Source of the DNA: Acetobacter aceti NBRC 14818
GTDB lineage: Bacteria; Pseudomonadota; Alphaproteobacteria; Acetobacterales; Acetobacteraceae
DNA length: 64,000 nucleotides
Assembly (NCBI RefSeq): GCF_000193495.2
Contig: NZ_AP023410.1
Location: 1,116,001 to 1,180,000, forward strand
Reading direction: 5' to 3'
This document shows, one piece after another, positions 54,941 to 64,000 of the stretch (position 1 is its first letter; every line of letters begins with the position of its first letter). The translations under genes were made by a program, and so were the position numbers. The notes under the pieces are model-generated. The model did no database searches and was not told the origin of the DNA. It worked only from the letters and a program-made list of their open reading frames with translations.

Positions 54941-56154
54941 ACACGCAGGCGAACCTCTCCCCGACCGGGCCCATCGTCATCGCAGCAGGCGGCTCCGGCG
55001 GTCACTTTTTCCCCGCCGAGGCGCTTGCCGATGTGCTGGTCGGGCGCGGCTACCGTGTCGCCCTGATGACGGATGCGCGTGCGGGCAAACGCACTTCCGG
55101 CGTTTTCGCCACGGCGGATCAGTTCATCCTGCCGGGCGCAGGCGTCGCAGGACGCGGACCAGTCCGCGCGCTCAAGGGTGGCCTCGCCCTTCTGCGTGGC
55201 GCGAACGAAGCCCGCAGCATCATGGCGAAACTGCGCCCGGCTGCCGTGGTCGGATTTGGCGGTTATCCATCCGTTCCCCCCTTGCTCGGTGCGCGTCTAC
55301 TGCCCGGTTCATCGCGTCCGAAGATCATCCTGCATGAAGGCAACGCCGTTCTGGGCAAGGCCAACGCCTTCCTTGCCCGGTTCGCGGACGGGATCGGCAC
55401 GTCTTTCAATGAAGTCAAAGGGCTGCCTTCCGGTGCCCATGTCGCGCTGACCGGCATGCCCGTGCGTCCCGCCATCGCCGCACTTGCAGGCGAAGGCTAC
55501 ACACCGCCCGGCGATCTCATCCATCTGCTGATCTGGGGTGGCTCGCTGGGGGCGCGGATCTTTTCCGACATCGTCCCCGGCGCTCTGGCGGCCCTGCCGC
55601 TCGCCATTCGTGAGCGCCTGCAGATCACGCAGCAGGTGCGTGCCGAGGATCTCGAACGGGTTCGGACAGCCTATGAATCCTATGGCATCGCGGCCACCTT
55701 GGCACCTTTCTTCCCAAATGTGGCCGAACTCATGCAGCAGGCTCATCTGGTGATCGGTCGCGCAGGCGGTTCATCGGTGGCTGAATTGGAAGTAGCCGGT
55801 CGTCCCTCCATTCTCGTGCCGCTGCCGGTCGCCGCGAGTGACGAACAGACCGCCAATGCTCAGGCCCTTGAAGGCGTTGGCGCAGCCTGGCTCTTCCGGC
55901 AGCCAACCTTCACCGTGGACGCCCTGACGCCTCTGCTGACCATGATGCTGACCGACACGGGCATTCTCACCGCCGCTGCTTCCGCCGCCGCAAAGCTGGG
56001 CCGTTCGGATGCGGCGGAACGTCTGGCCGATCTGGTCGAGACGACCTTGCATCACGGGTCCGGTGGACGCTATTCCTCGCCAATTCCCCCTTCCCCTGCG
56101 TCTTCCCATTCCTCTTCGGGACACGCTGCCACGACTGTGGAGTCCAAGCCATGA
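54937..56154 (+). CDS. murG: Lipid II synthase MurG
   Basis: Adds GlcNAc to lipid I to give lipid II at the inner face of the membrane. About 405 residues. Motifs: [22 protein letters not shown] near the N-terminus (GGxGGH), [72 protein letters not shown] and [10 protein letters not shown]. Start at 54937 uses an ATGA overlap with ftsW; an ATG five codons upstream (54922) is possible. The C-terminal 30 residues are Ser/Pro-rich and not conserved. Confidence 0.96.
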   Translation: MNTQANLSPTGPIVIAAGGSGGHFFPAEALADVLVGRGYRVALMTDARAGKRTSGVFATADQFILPGAGVAGRGPVRALKGGLALLRGANEARSIMAKLRPAAVVGFGGYPSVPPLLGARLLPGSSRPKIILHEGNAVLGKANAFLARFADGIGTSFNEVKGLPSGAHVALTGMPVRPAIAALAGEGYTPPGDLIHLLIWGGSLGARIFSDIVPGALAALPLAIRERLQITQQVRAEDLERVRTAYESYGIAATLAPFFPNVAELMQQAHLVIGRAGGSSVAELEVAGRPSILVPLPVAASDEQTANAQALEGVGAAWLFRQPTFTVDALTPLLTMMLTDTGILTAAASAAAKLGRSDAAERLADLVETTLHHGSGGRYSSPIPPSPASSHSSSGHAATTVESKP

Positions 56155-57578
56155 GAGCCCTGCCGCTGACAATCGGTACCATTCATTTCGTCGGTATCGG
56201 CGGCATCGGCATGTCGGGCATCGCCGAAGTGCTCCATATGCTGGGCTACAAGGTGCAGGGCTCGGACATGAGCGACGGCGCGAACGTCCAGCGTCTTCGG
56301 GCTCTGGGCATTTCCGTCACAATCGGGCACGATGCAGCCAATCTTGGACAGGCACAGGTTGTGGTGATTTCCACTGCCGTCAAGCGCGACAATCCGGAAG
56401 TGGTCGCCGCCCGTTCGCGCCTGATCCCGGTTGTGCGTCGTGCGGAAATGCTCGCCGAACTGATGCGTCTGCGCTGGTCCGTCGCCGTCGGCGGCACACA
56501 CGGCAAGACGACCACAACCAGCCTGATCGCCGCTGTTCTGGAAGCGTCCAAGCTCGACCCGACCGTCATCAACGGTGGCATCATCGAGGCCTATGGCACC
56601 AACACGCGCATGGGCAAAGGCGAGTGGATGGTGGTGGAAGCCGACGAAAGCGATGGCTCCTTTCTGCGTCTGCCTTCCGTGATCTCCGTCGTCACCAACA
56701 TGGACCCGGAGCATCTCGATCACTGGGGTACGGCGGAAGCAATGGAAGCGGGCTATGATCAGTTCGTCTCCAACGTGCCTTTCTATGGATTTGCCGTTCT
56801 CTGCATCGATCATCCGGCAGTACAGCAGATGATCCCGCGTCTTTCGGATCACCGGGTCGTCACCTACGGCTTCTCGCCGCAGGCCGATGTGCGGGCCGAG
56901 AAAGTCATCACCGACAAGCTCGGCGCGACCTTTGAAGTGCAGATCACCGATCGCACCCGTCGCCGCACCCGCAAGGCCGGTCCGTTCCGTCTGCCGATGC
57001 TCGGCAACCACAACGTGCAGAATGCTCTCGCCGCCATCGCCGTCGCCACCGAGATGGACATCGACGACGCCACCATCCGTTCGGGTCTGGCGTCCTTCCG
57101 TGGTGTGAAGCGTCGCTTCACCCGTTGTGGCGAGGCGAACGGCATCACCGTGATCGACGATTATGGTCATCACCCGGTCGAGATCGCCGCCGTGCTGAAG
57201 GCCGCCCGTCAGGCTGGAGCACGTCAGGTCATCGCCGTGATGCAGCCGCACCGCTATTCCCGCATGCAGATGCTGTTCAACGATTTCTGCACCTGCATGA
57301 ACGACGCTGACACGGTCATTGTGTCCGATGTTTATGCTGCCGGTGAAGATCCCATCGAAGGTTTCAACCGTGACAGGCTGGTCGAAGGTCTGCGTGAGCG
57401 TGGTCATCGCTCGGTTGTGCCGCTGACCGACCCGGCGCATCTGGCGGAGATGATCAACGCCATGGCCAAGCCGGGCGATTATGTCGTCTGCCTCGGCGCA
57501 GGCACCATCACCAACTGGGCTCATGCGCTACCGGGCGAACTTCTGGCGCTTCAGGCGAAGCAGAAAGGCGCGGCATGA
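56151..57578 (+). CDS. murC: UDP-MurNAc:L-alanine ligase
   Basis: First Mur ligase, 475 residues. N-terminal [25 protein letters not shown] loop [17 protein letters not shown] near residue 113; [54 protein letters not shown] near 320-347; and [14 protein letters not shown]. Overlaps murG and murB by four bases each. Confidence 0.97.
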   Translation: MRALPLTIGTIHFVGIGGIGMSGIAEVLHMLGYKVQGSDMSDGANVQRLRALGISVTIGHDAANLGQAQVVVISTAVKRDNPEVVAARSRLIPVVRRAEMLAELMRLRWSVAVGGTHGKTTTTSLIAAVLEASKLDPTVINGGIIEAYGTNTRMGKGEWMVVEADESDGSFLRLPSVISVVTNMDPEHLDHWGTAEAMEAGYDQFVSNVPFYGFAVLCIDHPAVQQMIPRLSDHRVVTYGFSPQADVRAEKVITDKLGATFEVQITDRTRRRTRKAGPFRLPMLGNHNVQNALAAIAVATEMDIDDATIRSGLASFRGVKRRFTRCGEANGITVIDDYGHHPVEIAAVLKAARQAGARQVIAVMQPHRYSRMQMLFNDFCTCMNDADTVIVSDVYAAGEDPIEGFNRDRLVEGLRERGHRSVVPLTDPAHLAEMINAMAKPGDYVVCLGAGTITNWAHALPGELLALQAKQKGAA

Positions 57579-58546
57579 CCAACGCCCCCGCCTCTTCGCA
57601 CCTGACGGCTGGCGACGTTATCGCCGCTTCGCTTGGCGATGTGCGGGGACGTGTGTCCGTCAATCAGCCTCTGGGCGCACGCAGCTGGTTCCGCGTCGGT
57701 GGCCCGGCTGAATGTCTGTTCCAGCCCGCTGACACGGATGACCTTGTCACAGCCATGCAGCGTCTTTCGCCGGAAATCCCGGTGACGACGCTTGGAGCCT
57801 GCTCGAATGTCATCATTCGTGATGGCGGCATTCCCGGTCTGGTGATTCGTCTGGGCGGTGCTTTTGCCGGCATCGAGGTTGACGGAAACGGTCTGATTGT
57901 AGGTGGCGCAGCGCTTGATGCGACGGTGGCCGAGACGTCGGCCAGCAAAGGTCTTGGCGGGCTTGAATTTCTCGCGGGAATCCCCGGTTCCATCGGAGGC
58001 GCCGTTCGCATGAATGCCGGGGCCTACGGGTCCGATATGGCGGCGGTTCTGGACTGGGCCGAGATTGTTTCCCGCGACGGTACGCTACTGCATCTTGAAG
58101 CCTCCGCACTGCGGTTCGGCTATCGCCGCTCCGCCCTACCGGACGGTGCTGTGGTGGTGCGGACGCGTCTGCGTGGCGAACCGGCGGAACAGAGCATTGT
58201 CTCTGGCCGTATCGCGGAAATCCGTGCCGCGCGTGAAGGTTCGCAACCTGTGCGGGCGCGGACCGGCGGTTCAACGTTCCGTAATCCCTCGCCTGATATC
58301 AGCGACAAGAAGGCGTGGCAGCTTGTCGACAGGGCGGGCTGCCGTGGTCTGACCATTGGTGGGGCGCAGATCAGCGAGAAGCACTGCAACTTCATGCTCA
58401 ATACCGGCGATGCGACAGCGGCGGATCTGGAAGCGCTGGGCGAAGAAGTCCGCAAGCGCGTGCTGGAGAAATCAGGCGTCAATCTTCAGTGGGAAATCAA
58501 GCGCATCGGGCTGAAAGCCTCTGAAACAAAGGGAGACGCGGCATGA
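57575..58546 (+). CDS. murB: UDP-N-acetylenolpyruvoylglucosamine reductase
   Basis: FAD- and NADPH-dependent reductase making UDP-MurNAc, 323 residues. FAD domain: [20 protein letters not shown] near residue 36 and [45 protein letters not shown] near 130; catalytic serine and later glutamate in [11 protein letters not shown] and [21 protein letters not shown]. This is the type II-like form lacking the Y-loop insertion (inferred from its length). ATGA overlaps on both sides. Confidence 0.96.
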   Translation: MTNAPASSHLTAGDVIAASLGDVRGRVSVNQPLGARSWFRVGGPAECLFQPADTDDLVTAMQRLSPEIPVTTLGACSNVIIRDGGIPGLVIRLGGAFAGIEVDGNGLIVGGAALDATVAETSASKGLGGLEFLAGIPGSIGGAVRMNAGAYGSDMAAVLDWAEIVSRDGTLLHLEASALRFGYRRSALPDGAVVVRTRLRGEPAEQSIVSGRIAEIRAAREGSQPVRARTGGSTFRNPSPDISDKKAWQLVDRAGCRGLTIGGAQISEKHCNFMLNTGDATAADLEALGEEVRKRVLEKSGVNLQWEIKRIGLKASETKGDAA

Positions 58547-59526
58547 GCGCGCCACAGCAGAACAAGGGACGGATTACAGTTCTGATGGGGGGTGCCTCGG
58601 CAGAACGCGAGGTCAGTCTGTCCTCCGGCAAAGGCGTGGTCGCGGCTATGAAGGAAGCTGGTTACGATGCACAGGGGCTGGATGTTACCCGTGATCTGGC
58701 GGCGGTTGTCGCCGGTCTTGCCGAACAGAAGCCTGTTGCCGTTTTCAACGCGCTGCATGGTCGTTTTGGCGAGGATGGGGCCATTCAGGGCGTGCTGGAA
58801 TGGCTCGGTCTGCCTTACACGCATTCCGGCCTCCGGGCGTCGGCCAACGCCATGGACAAGGAAGCGTCCCGACAGATTTTCATGACGGCAGGACTTCCCG
58901 TTGCCGAAGGGCGCGTCGTCTTGATCAGCGAACTGGCGGAGCAGGATCCACTGCCCCTGCCCTACGTGGTGAAGCCGCTTGATGAAGGCTCGTCTGTCGG
59001 CGTTTCCATCGTGCGCAACACCAACCAGCGTGCGCAGGTTGTCGAAGAATGGCGTTACGGCCCCGTAGCGCTGGTGGAGCAGTATATTCCCGGTCGCGAA
59101 ATCACGGTCGGCGTCCTTGATGATGGACCGGACGGTCCTCGTGCCCTTACCGTCACGGACATCACACCCAACGCTGGGTCCGGGCATGACTTCTATGATT
59201 ACGCCGCGAAGTATGGTGCGGGCGGCAGTCGTCACACGCTGCCTGCCGAGATTCATCCGGACGATTTCGCCCGCGCCTGCGAACTGGCGGTCGCAGCGCA
59301 CAAGGCTCTCGGCTGCTCCGGAGCCTCCCGTTCGGACTTCCGCTATGACGACACCAAAGGTGACGGACACGGACAGATCGTGCTGCTGGAAGTCAATACG
59401 CAGCCGGGCATGACGCCAACATCGCTTCTGCCGGAACAGGCGGCCTATTGCGGCATTTCCTATTCCGAACTCTGCGACCTACTGGTGCAGGACGCCCTCC
59501 GTCGGGCGGACGCCGCACGCCGATGA
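58543..59526 (+). CDS. ddl: D-alanine--D-alanine ligase
   Basis: ATP-grasp ligase making D-Ala-D-Ala for MurF, 327 residues. Motifs: VLMGGASAEREVSLSSGKGV near the N-terminus, VFNALHGRFGEDGAIQGVLEW, LPYTHSGLRASANAMDK with the serine/lysine region, VVKPLDEGSSVGVSIV near 145, VEQYIPGREITVGVL and VLLEVNTQPGMTPTSLLPEQA. Lies between murB and ftsQ in overlapping order. Confidence 0.96.
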   Translation: MSAPQQNKGRITVLMGGASAEREVSLSSGKGVVAAMKEAGYDAQGLDVTRDLAAVVAGLAEQKPVAVFNALHGRFGEDGAIQGVLEWLGLPYTHSGLRASANAMDKEASRQIFMTAGLPVAEGRVVLISELAEQDPLPLPYVVKPLDEGSSVGVSIVRNTNQRAQVVEEWRYGPVALVEQYIPGREITVGVLDDGPDGPRALTVTDITPNAGSGHDFYDYAAKYGAGGSRHTLPAEIHPDDFARACELAVAAHKALGCSGASRSDFRYDDTKGDGHGQIVLLEVNTQPGMTPTSLLPEQAAYCGISYSELCDLLVQDALRRADAARR

Positions 59527-60596
59527 AGCGACCATCTTCGCCTTCTCCGGAACGCCGCGAAGCAGGAAGCGGTGATCATTTCCGCCACACAAACAAGGCG
59601 GATCGACCGTCGGCGGTCGCCCTGTTTCTCCGTCGTCACAAGGGGAAGCTGAAGTTTCTGGCCACCACAGGCGTGCTGGGTGTGGGAGCGTGGGTGTTTC
59701 TGTCCATGCACGGAACACAGGGACTTGTTGCTCCGCTCAAGGCGAAGATCGAGGCGGAAATTCCTCTCAAGGTGACGGAAATCCGGGTCGAGGGAACGAA
59801 TCTCACCAGTCAGAACGCCATCCATGAAGCGCTCGGCGTGTCGGTCGGTGACCCGATGCTCGGCTTTGACGTCAAGGCGGCCCGTGAGCGCCTGAACGAT
59901 CTTCCCTTTGTCGAGAACGCTACGGTGGGACGGCGCTTTTCCGGACTGATCGTAGTGCATCTCACAGAACGGCCTCCTTTCGCCATCTGGCAGCACAAGG
60001 GTCAGTTCGTGCCTATCGACCGGGACGGCAATCCGGTTCCGGACAAGGGCATGACCAGCAGGGACGCTCAGGCATTCATGCAGCTTCCCCTTGTAGTCGG
60101 AGAAGGGGCTGATCATGCAGCGGCGGAACTTCTGGATGCTCTGGCTAAAACCCCGGATGTGAAAGCCCACATGACAGCCGCTACACTGATCAACATGCGG
60201 CGCTGGACACTGACCCTGAAGGACGGGGCTTCGGTTTACCTGCCGGAAGCGGCGGAACCCCAGGCGCTGACCCGACTGGAAGAACTTCAGAAACGCTTCG
60301 ATCTGCTTGATCGCCCGCTAGAGATCATCGACCTGCGCCTGCCAGACCGCCTGACCATCCGGGAACGTCCGGCTCCTGCCCCGGTTACCGGCGATGCCGC
60401 TGCTCCGGAAGATCAGGATCACACAGCGAAACCGACCGGACAGTCACAGGCTCCCGCAGCAGGCGATGAGATACCGCTCTCGAAGACGGCACCTGCGAAA
60501 AAGCCGAAACGCACGGACGAGGGTGACAGACGCCCCTCATCTCTCCACGATGACACCGAACATGCCCACAACAGCGGGGGAGCTCTTCCAGCATGA
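59523..60596 (+). CDS. ftsQ: Cell division protein FtsQ
   Basis: Bitopic divisome protein, about 357 residues. A basic cytoplasmic N-terminus of about 45 residues, one membrane segment (FLATTGVLGVGAWVFLSM), a POTRA domain (LKVTEIRVEGTNLTSQNAIHEALG to TERPPFAIWQHKG) and a beta domain to about residue 290, then a Pro/Ala/Lys-rich tail of about 65 residues, longer than in E. coli. Start at 59523 overlaps the ddl stop (ATGA); the frame is open 25 codons upstream inside ddl. Confidence 0.93.
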   Translation: MKRPSSPSPERREAGSGDHFRHTNKADRPSAVALFLRRHKGKLKFLATTGVLGVGAWVFLSMHGTQGLVAPLKAKIEAEIPLKVTEIRVEGTNLTSQNAIHEALGVSVGDPMLGFDVKAARERLNDLPFVENATVGRRFSGLIVVHLTERPPFAIWQHKGQFVPIDRDGNPVPDKGMTSRDAQAFMQLPLVVGEGADHAAAELLDALAKTPDVKAHMTAATLINMRRWTLTLKDGASVYLPEAAEPQALTRLEELQKRFDLLDRPLEIIDLRLPDRLTIRERPAPAPVTGDAAAPEDQDHTAKPTGQSQAPAAGDEIPLSKTAPAKKPKRTDEGDRRPSSLHDDTEHAHNSGGALPA

Positions 60597-61972
60597 ACGA
60601 TCTGATCGTTTCCGGACAGTCTTCCAGAGCGCTGAGCCTCAGCAAGACAGCGCGCGCCCGTAGTGGACAGGATCATTCTGACTCGCAGGACTCTGCCGGC
60701 AGCCTGCTCAATCTCGCCGAGGGCAAGCCGGAACAGCGGGCATGGCGCAGCGGCCTGGTGGGCGTTCTGGATATTGGCTCGACCAAGATTACCTGCCTGA
60801 TCGGCAAGGGCGAACCCAACGGCAAATTGCGAGTTCTGGGGCATGGCTGGCTGCGCTCCAATGGCGTCAAAAACGGCGCCATTGTCGATCTGAAAGCCGC
60901 CGAAGCCATCATCCGGCACGTGGTCGGCAACGCCGAGCGTGAGGCCGAGCGTTCACTGGACAAGGTTGTGGTCAACCTGTCCTGCGGTCATCCGGAAAGC
61001 CTCCTGTTCAATGTTCACTGGCCGATCGGCGGGCGTGAAATCACGGATGGCGATATCCGCCGGATCGTGACGGAAGGCCGGATGAAGGCGCAGTCGGAAG
61101 GTCGTGCCGTTATCCACACCCTGCCGCTGGATTTTGCGGTCGATGAAACGGACGGTGTGACCGATCCACGCGGACATCTGTGCGAACAGCTTCGCGCCCG
61201 CCTGCATGTAATCGACGCCTCCTCCACAGCGCTTCGGACGCTGGATGCTCTTCTGGGACGGGCGGAACTGAAGCTCGACGCTCTGGTGTCCGCCCCTCTG
61301 GCTGCTGGTCTGGCAGTCACCAACGCAGATCAGCGCATGGTGGGCACCACTGTGATCGAGATGGGCGGCGGCACAACGTCTCTTGCCGTTTTTGCGGAAG
61401 GCCAGCTTCTGCACACCGCCCAGATCGGAATCGGCGGGGAGCATGTCACCCGGGATATCGCCCGTGGTCTCGGAACATCCACGGATAACGCCGAGCGTCT
61501 CAAGACGATGCACGGCCACGCCGATCTTTCAGCCGACAATGACGGCGTCACCATCCGTATCGAGCGACAGGGCACGGACATGCCGATGTTCGAGGCCATT
61601 CCCCGTGCGATGCTGGGCGACATCATCCGCCCCAGAATCGAGGAAACCTTCGAGCTGGTGCGGGATCGTCTCGATAGTGCCGGACTGGGACATCTTGCGG
61701 ACGGACGTGTCATCCTCACCGGCGGCGGCTCGCTGCTGGACGGTGTCGGATCTGTCGCAGCCCGGATTCTGAACCGTCATGTCCGGCTCGGTCGTCCACA
61801 TAATGTCATCGGTCTGCCGGATGCCTGCACCACAGCAAGCTTCTCCACCACCGTGGGTCTGCTGACCTGGGCGGCCTCGGCGGAGCGTCCATTTGGCGAT
61901 ATCGAGTTCAGTGAAGAACGTCCGACAGGTTTTTTGAACCGTCTGGTCTCTTTCATCCGGGATCGCGTCTGA
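60593..61972 (+). CDS. ftsA: Cell division protein FtsA
   Basis: Actin-like membrane anchor of FtsZ, 459 residues. Phosphate-1 loop GVLDIGSTKITCLIGKGEP near residue 52; the SHS2 (1C) domain with INSREITDGDI-like VHWPIGGREITDGDIRRI and VIHTLPLDFAVDETDG; the phosphate-2 loop VIEMGGGTTSLAVFAEGQL near 253; and the adenosine motif VILTGGGSLLDGVGSVAARIL near 378. The C-terminal amphipathic helix FLNRLVSFIRDRV should bind the membrane. The N-terminus is about 45 residues longer than in E. coli. Overlaps ftsQ; 110 bp before ftsZ. Confidence 0.95.
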   Translation: MNDLIVSGQSSRALSLSKTARARSGQDHSDSQDSAGSLLNLAEGKPEQRAWRSGLVGVLDIGSTKITCLIGKGEPNGKLRVLGHGWLRSNGVKNGAIVDLKAAEAIIRHVVGNAEREAERSLDKVVVNLSCGHPESLLFNVHWPIGGREITDGDIRRIVTEGRMKAQSEGRAVIHTLPLDFAVDETDGVTDPRGHLCEQLRARLHVIDASSTALRTLDALLGRAELKLDALVSAPLAAGLAVTNADQRMVGTTVIEMGGGTTSLAVFAEGQLLHTAQIGIGGEHVTRDIARGLGTSTDNAERLKTMHGHADLSADNDGVTIRIERQGTDMPMFEAIPRAMLGDIIRPRIEETFELVRDRLDSAGLGHLADGRVILTGGGSLLDGVGSVAARILNRHVRLGRPHNVIGLPDACTTASFSTTVGLLTWAASAERPFGDIEFSEERPTGFLNRLVSFIRDRV

Positions 61973-62082
61973 CATGCTGTTATCGATATGTTTATAGTGT
62001 TGGATAAATTTCAATTCACCCATCGAGTCGCGCGATGTAGTATGGCGGCTCACCAGCGCCGGTCCCGTCCAAGGAAGTGTAA

Positions 62083-63585
62083 ATGACTCTGAACCTCACC
62101 GTTCCCCCGCAGCACCATGCAGATTTCTCACCGAAGATCACGGTCATCGGTGTGGGGGGTGGTGGTACGAACGCTGTGGACAACATGATTCTCGCCGATC
62201 TGAAGGGCGTGGAATTCGTGGTGGCCAATACGGATGCCCAGCAGCTCTCCAGCAGCCGTGCAGATCGCCGCATCCAGCTTGGTCCGCATCTGACTCAGGG
62301 ACTGGGCGCGGGCGCAAAACCGGAAATTGGACGGGCAGCGGCGGAAGAAGCGGCGGACGAGCTTTCCCGTCATCTTGAAGGCTCGCACATGGTCTTCGTG
62401 ACGGCGGGCATGGGCGGCGGTACAGGCACGGGTGCGGCACCGATCGTGGCGCGGATGGCGCGTGAGCGTGGCATTCTGACCGTCGGCGTGGTGACAAAGC
62501 CGTTCAGTTTCGAAGGGCCGCGCCGTGCGAAGGCTGCGGAAGAGGGCATCGCCGAGCTTCAGCAGTATGTCGACACGCTGATCGTCATTCCCAACCAGAA
62601 TCTTTTCCGCATGGCGAATGAACGCACCACCTACAAGGATGCGTTCAAGATGGCCGACAACGTCCTTTATATGGGCGTGCGTGGCGTGACCGATCTGATG
62701 GTGGCTCCGGGTCTCGTGAACCTCGATTTTGCCGATATCCGCACTGTCATGGCGGAAATGGGCAAGGCGATGATGGGCACTGGCGAGGCAGAGGGTGAAG
62801 ACCGCGCCCGTCTCGCCGCCGAAGCCGCGATTTCGAACCCGCTGCTCGAAGACACTTCCATGGCAGGCGCACGCGGACTGCTGATCAACATCACAGGTGG
62901 TGATGATCTGACGCTGTTCGAGGTCGATCAGGCCGCCAACCGTATCCGCGAGGAAGTGGCCGAAGACGCCAACATCATCTTCGGTTCCGCGATTGATCCC
63001 GATCTGGATGGCAAGATCCGTGTTTCCGTCGTGGCCACAGGCATCGACATGCCTTCCTCCAAGGCGCAGCAGGAGGCCGAGGAACAGGCTGCCGCCCAGC
63101 AACAGGAAGAACAGGCAGCCGCTGCCCAGAATGCCCCGCAGACAGGAGGTCAGCCGCCTATGTTCGGTGGTGGCATGCAGACAGTCCGCAACGCACCACC
63201 TGCCGGTCATCCGAATGGAGTCGCCGCCGGACAGCCGCAGCGTCAGACGCCAAACTTCAATCAGCAGCCCGCGCCGAAACAGTCAGCGCCGTCCAACGCA
63301 ACGCCGCGTGCTGCTTCGCCACGGGATGGACTGTTCACCAGCAACACACGCTCACCGGCCCCGGCTCCCCGCACCCCTGAGCCAGCTCCGGCGCGCAGCA
63401 GCCTGTTCGGTCTCATGACCGGCGTACTGCGTCGCCCTGCCGCCGAACCCCGTGAGACACGGCAGGAGCCCGCGCCACAGGTTACGCCAGCCCAGCGCAA
63501 CGAACAGCAGGAAGGTCCGACCGTTCGCCCCACACAGAGCGATGATGGCCTGGATATTCCGGCATTCATGCGCAGGCCTTCCTGA
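62083..63585 (+). CDS. ftsZ: Cell division protein FtsZ
   Basis: Tubulin-like GTPase forming the Z ring, 500 residues. [18 protein letters not shown] near residue 20; the tubulin signature [23 protein letters not shown] near 105; [54 protein letters not shown]. After the globular core (to about residue 320) a Gln/Ala/Pro-rich linker of about 160 residues follows, then the C-terminal peptide [14 protein letters not shown] that binds FtsA. Long linkers are usual in alphaproteobacteria. A 110-bp gap upstream could hold its own promoter; a strong terminator follows. Confidence 0.98.
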   Translation: MTLNLTVPPQHHADFSPKITVIGVGGGGTNAVDNMILADLKGVEFVVANTDAQQLSSSRADRRIQLGPHLTQGLGAGAKPEIGRAAAEEAADELSRHLEGSHMVFVTAGMGGGTGTGAAPIVARMARERGILTVGVVTKPFSFEGPRRAKAAEEGIAELQQYVDTLIVIPNQNLFRMANERTTYKDAFKMADNVLYMGVRGVTDLMVAPGLVNLDFADIRTVMAEMGKAMMGTGEAEGEDRARLAAEAAISNPLLEDTSMAGARGLLINITGGDDLTLFEVDQAANRIREEVAEDANIIFGSAIDPDLDGKIRVSVVATGIDMPSSKAQQEAEEQAAAQQQEEQAAAAQNAPQTGGQPPMFGGGMQTVRNAPPAGHPNGVAAGQPQRQTPNFNQQPAPKQSAPSNATPRAASPRDGLFTSNTRSPAPAPRTPEPAPARSSLFGLMTGVLRRPAAEPRETRQEPAPQVTPAQRNEQQEGPTVRPTQSDDGLDIPAFMRRPS

Positions 63586-63620
63586 CAGGCTCGCATTAAA
63601 CTCTGACATTTCAGAAAATC

Positions 63621-63644
63621 GGGGCTTCACGGCCCCTTTTTTTT
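63621..63644 (+). terminator. Intrinsic terminator after ftsZ
   Basis: GGGGC / GCCCC stem with a six-base loop followed by eight T, 35 bp past the ftsZ stop. Marks the end of the dcw transcript and separates it from lpxC. Confidence 0.88.
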
Positions 63645-63812
63645 ACTGAAAAAATCTCTTTATTTGTTTCCGAAACGATCCGTCGGTCCTTGGTGAAGAT
63701 CTTTTCCCTTCCGGTAATACGACGCAATAAACATTGACTGGAACCATTATGTCTCCCGCGTATTGTAAGCTTCAAAATACAGGCTCCAAGAGCCCCAGTC
63801 AGACCGAGAGAT

Positions 63813-64000
63813 ATGTCAATGGAAAGCTTCAGTCCCGATCCCGTCGCGCTGCTCGAGAGGGATGATGAGGTCTTTTCATCCGCCATACCCACTTTCAGTA
63901 TCTATTCAAAACTATCAAAAGCGGTCGTAGCAGTGCGCCAGAATACCCTTCGTTCTCCCATAAAATGTGTGGGCACCGGCCTGCACACAGGGCGCAAAAT
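63813..64000 (+). CDS. lpxC: UDP-3-O-acyl-GlcNAc deacetylase (3' partial)
   Basis: Start of the zinc-dependent deacetylase that commits to lipid A synthesis; cut by the window end. The first 62 codons are present. Two ATG codons lie together at 63813 and 63819 (MSMESFSPDPVALLERDD). About 40 residues of non-conserved N-terminus precede the family start RQNTLRSPIKCVGTGLHTGRK, which matches the LpxC opening. This N-terminal extension is longer than in E. coli. lpxC downstream of ftsZ is the standard arrangement in proteobacteria. Confidence 0.88.
   Translation, partial: MSMESFSPDPVALLERDDEVFSSAIPTFSIYSKLSKAVVAVRQNTLRSPIKCVGTGLHTGRK

Noticed and set aside
56070-57524. A 484-codon minus-strand frame through murC, and similar long frames opposite purL (31556-32575), accC (19224-20474) and ftsZ (62128-63210)
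   Set aside because: They lie exactly opposite certain genes in GC-rich DNA and show low-complexity, His/Arg/Asp-rich translations with no family motifs.

Overview
The window is from an alphaproteobacterium, most likely an acetic acid bacterium (Acetobacteraceae). Evidence: an IS1031/IS12528-type insertion sequence (a group described from Gluconacetobacter and Gluconobacter), an alphaproteobacterial division and cell-wall cluster running mraZ to ftsZ and then lpxC, PurS/PurQ/small-PurL purine synthesis linked to bolA and grxD, and generally high-GC coding sequence broken by short AT-rich intergenic islands. The genus cannot be fixed from the sequence alone. I saw no tRNA, rRNA, CRISPR array or prophage.

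Layout. 1-2454 (+): end of a two-component sensor kinase, a small exported protein and a SIMPL-domain protein, joined by ATGA overlaps. 2594-7752 (-): a nucleotide-sugar/polysaccharide operon (SDR epimerase, glucose-1-phosphate cytidylyltransferase, SAF-type oxidoreductase, RmlC-like epimerase, DUF707 protein). 7753-13300: an accessory stretch with two complete IS5-family elements, AT-rich non-coding DNA, a membrane acyltransferase, a decayed reading frame and an apparent orphan CdiI-like immunity gene. 13376-29672: housekeeping genes (DJ-1 protein, moaB, ornithine decarboxylase with a structured leader, yihY, rlpA, aroQ-accB-accC, purH, trmB, metK, dapB, cls, yraN). 29835-37162 (-): purC-purS-Rap1a-like-purQ-purL-bolA-grxD, then a sugar acetyltransferase and purB. 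37463-40821 (-): an SsuD-like flavin monooxygenase with a TonB-dependent receptor. 41144-42807: a membrane protein and an alpha/beta hydrolase. 42889-43283: RNase P RNA. 43615-63585 (+): the dcw cluster mraZ-rsmH-ftsL-ftsI-murE-murF-mraY-murD-ftsW-murG-murC-murB-ddl-ftsQ-ftsA-ftsZ, with lpxC cut by the window end.

How the genes work together. The dcw genes are almost all joined by overlaps of one or four bases and carry lipid II synthesis from UDP-MurNAc through MurG, plus the divisome core. A three-repeat MraZ operator lies ahead of mraZ. The purine genes form a coupled chain in which a small exported Rap1a/Tai-like protein sits between purS and purQ. The sugar operon should make a CDP-linked sugar but lacks recognisable rfbG/rfbH genes.

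Most worth a second look: the ornithine decarboxylase leader (42-codon ORF ending Arg-stop, then a perfect hairpin, then the gene); the CDP-sugar operon with its DUF707 protein; the orphan CdiI-like gene behind a decayed frame; the SsuD/TonB-receptor pair; the histidine-rich tail of FtsL; and a terminator-like hairpin between ftsL and ftsI. I found no wholly novel defence or mobile system that I could defend from sequence alone.
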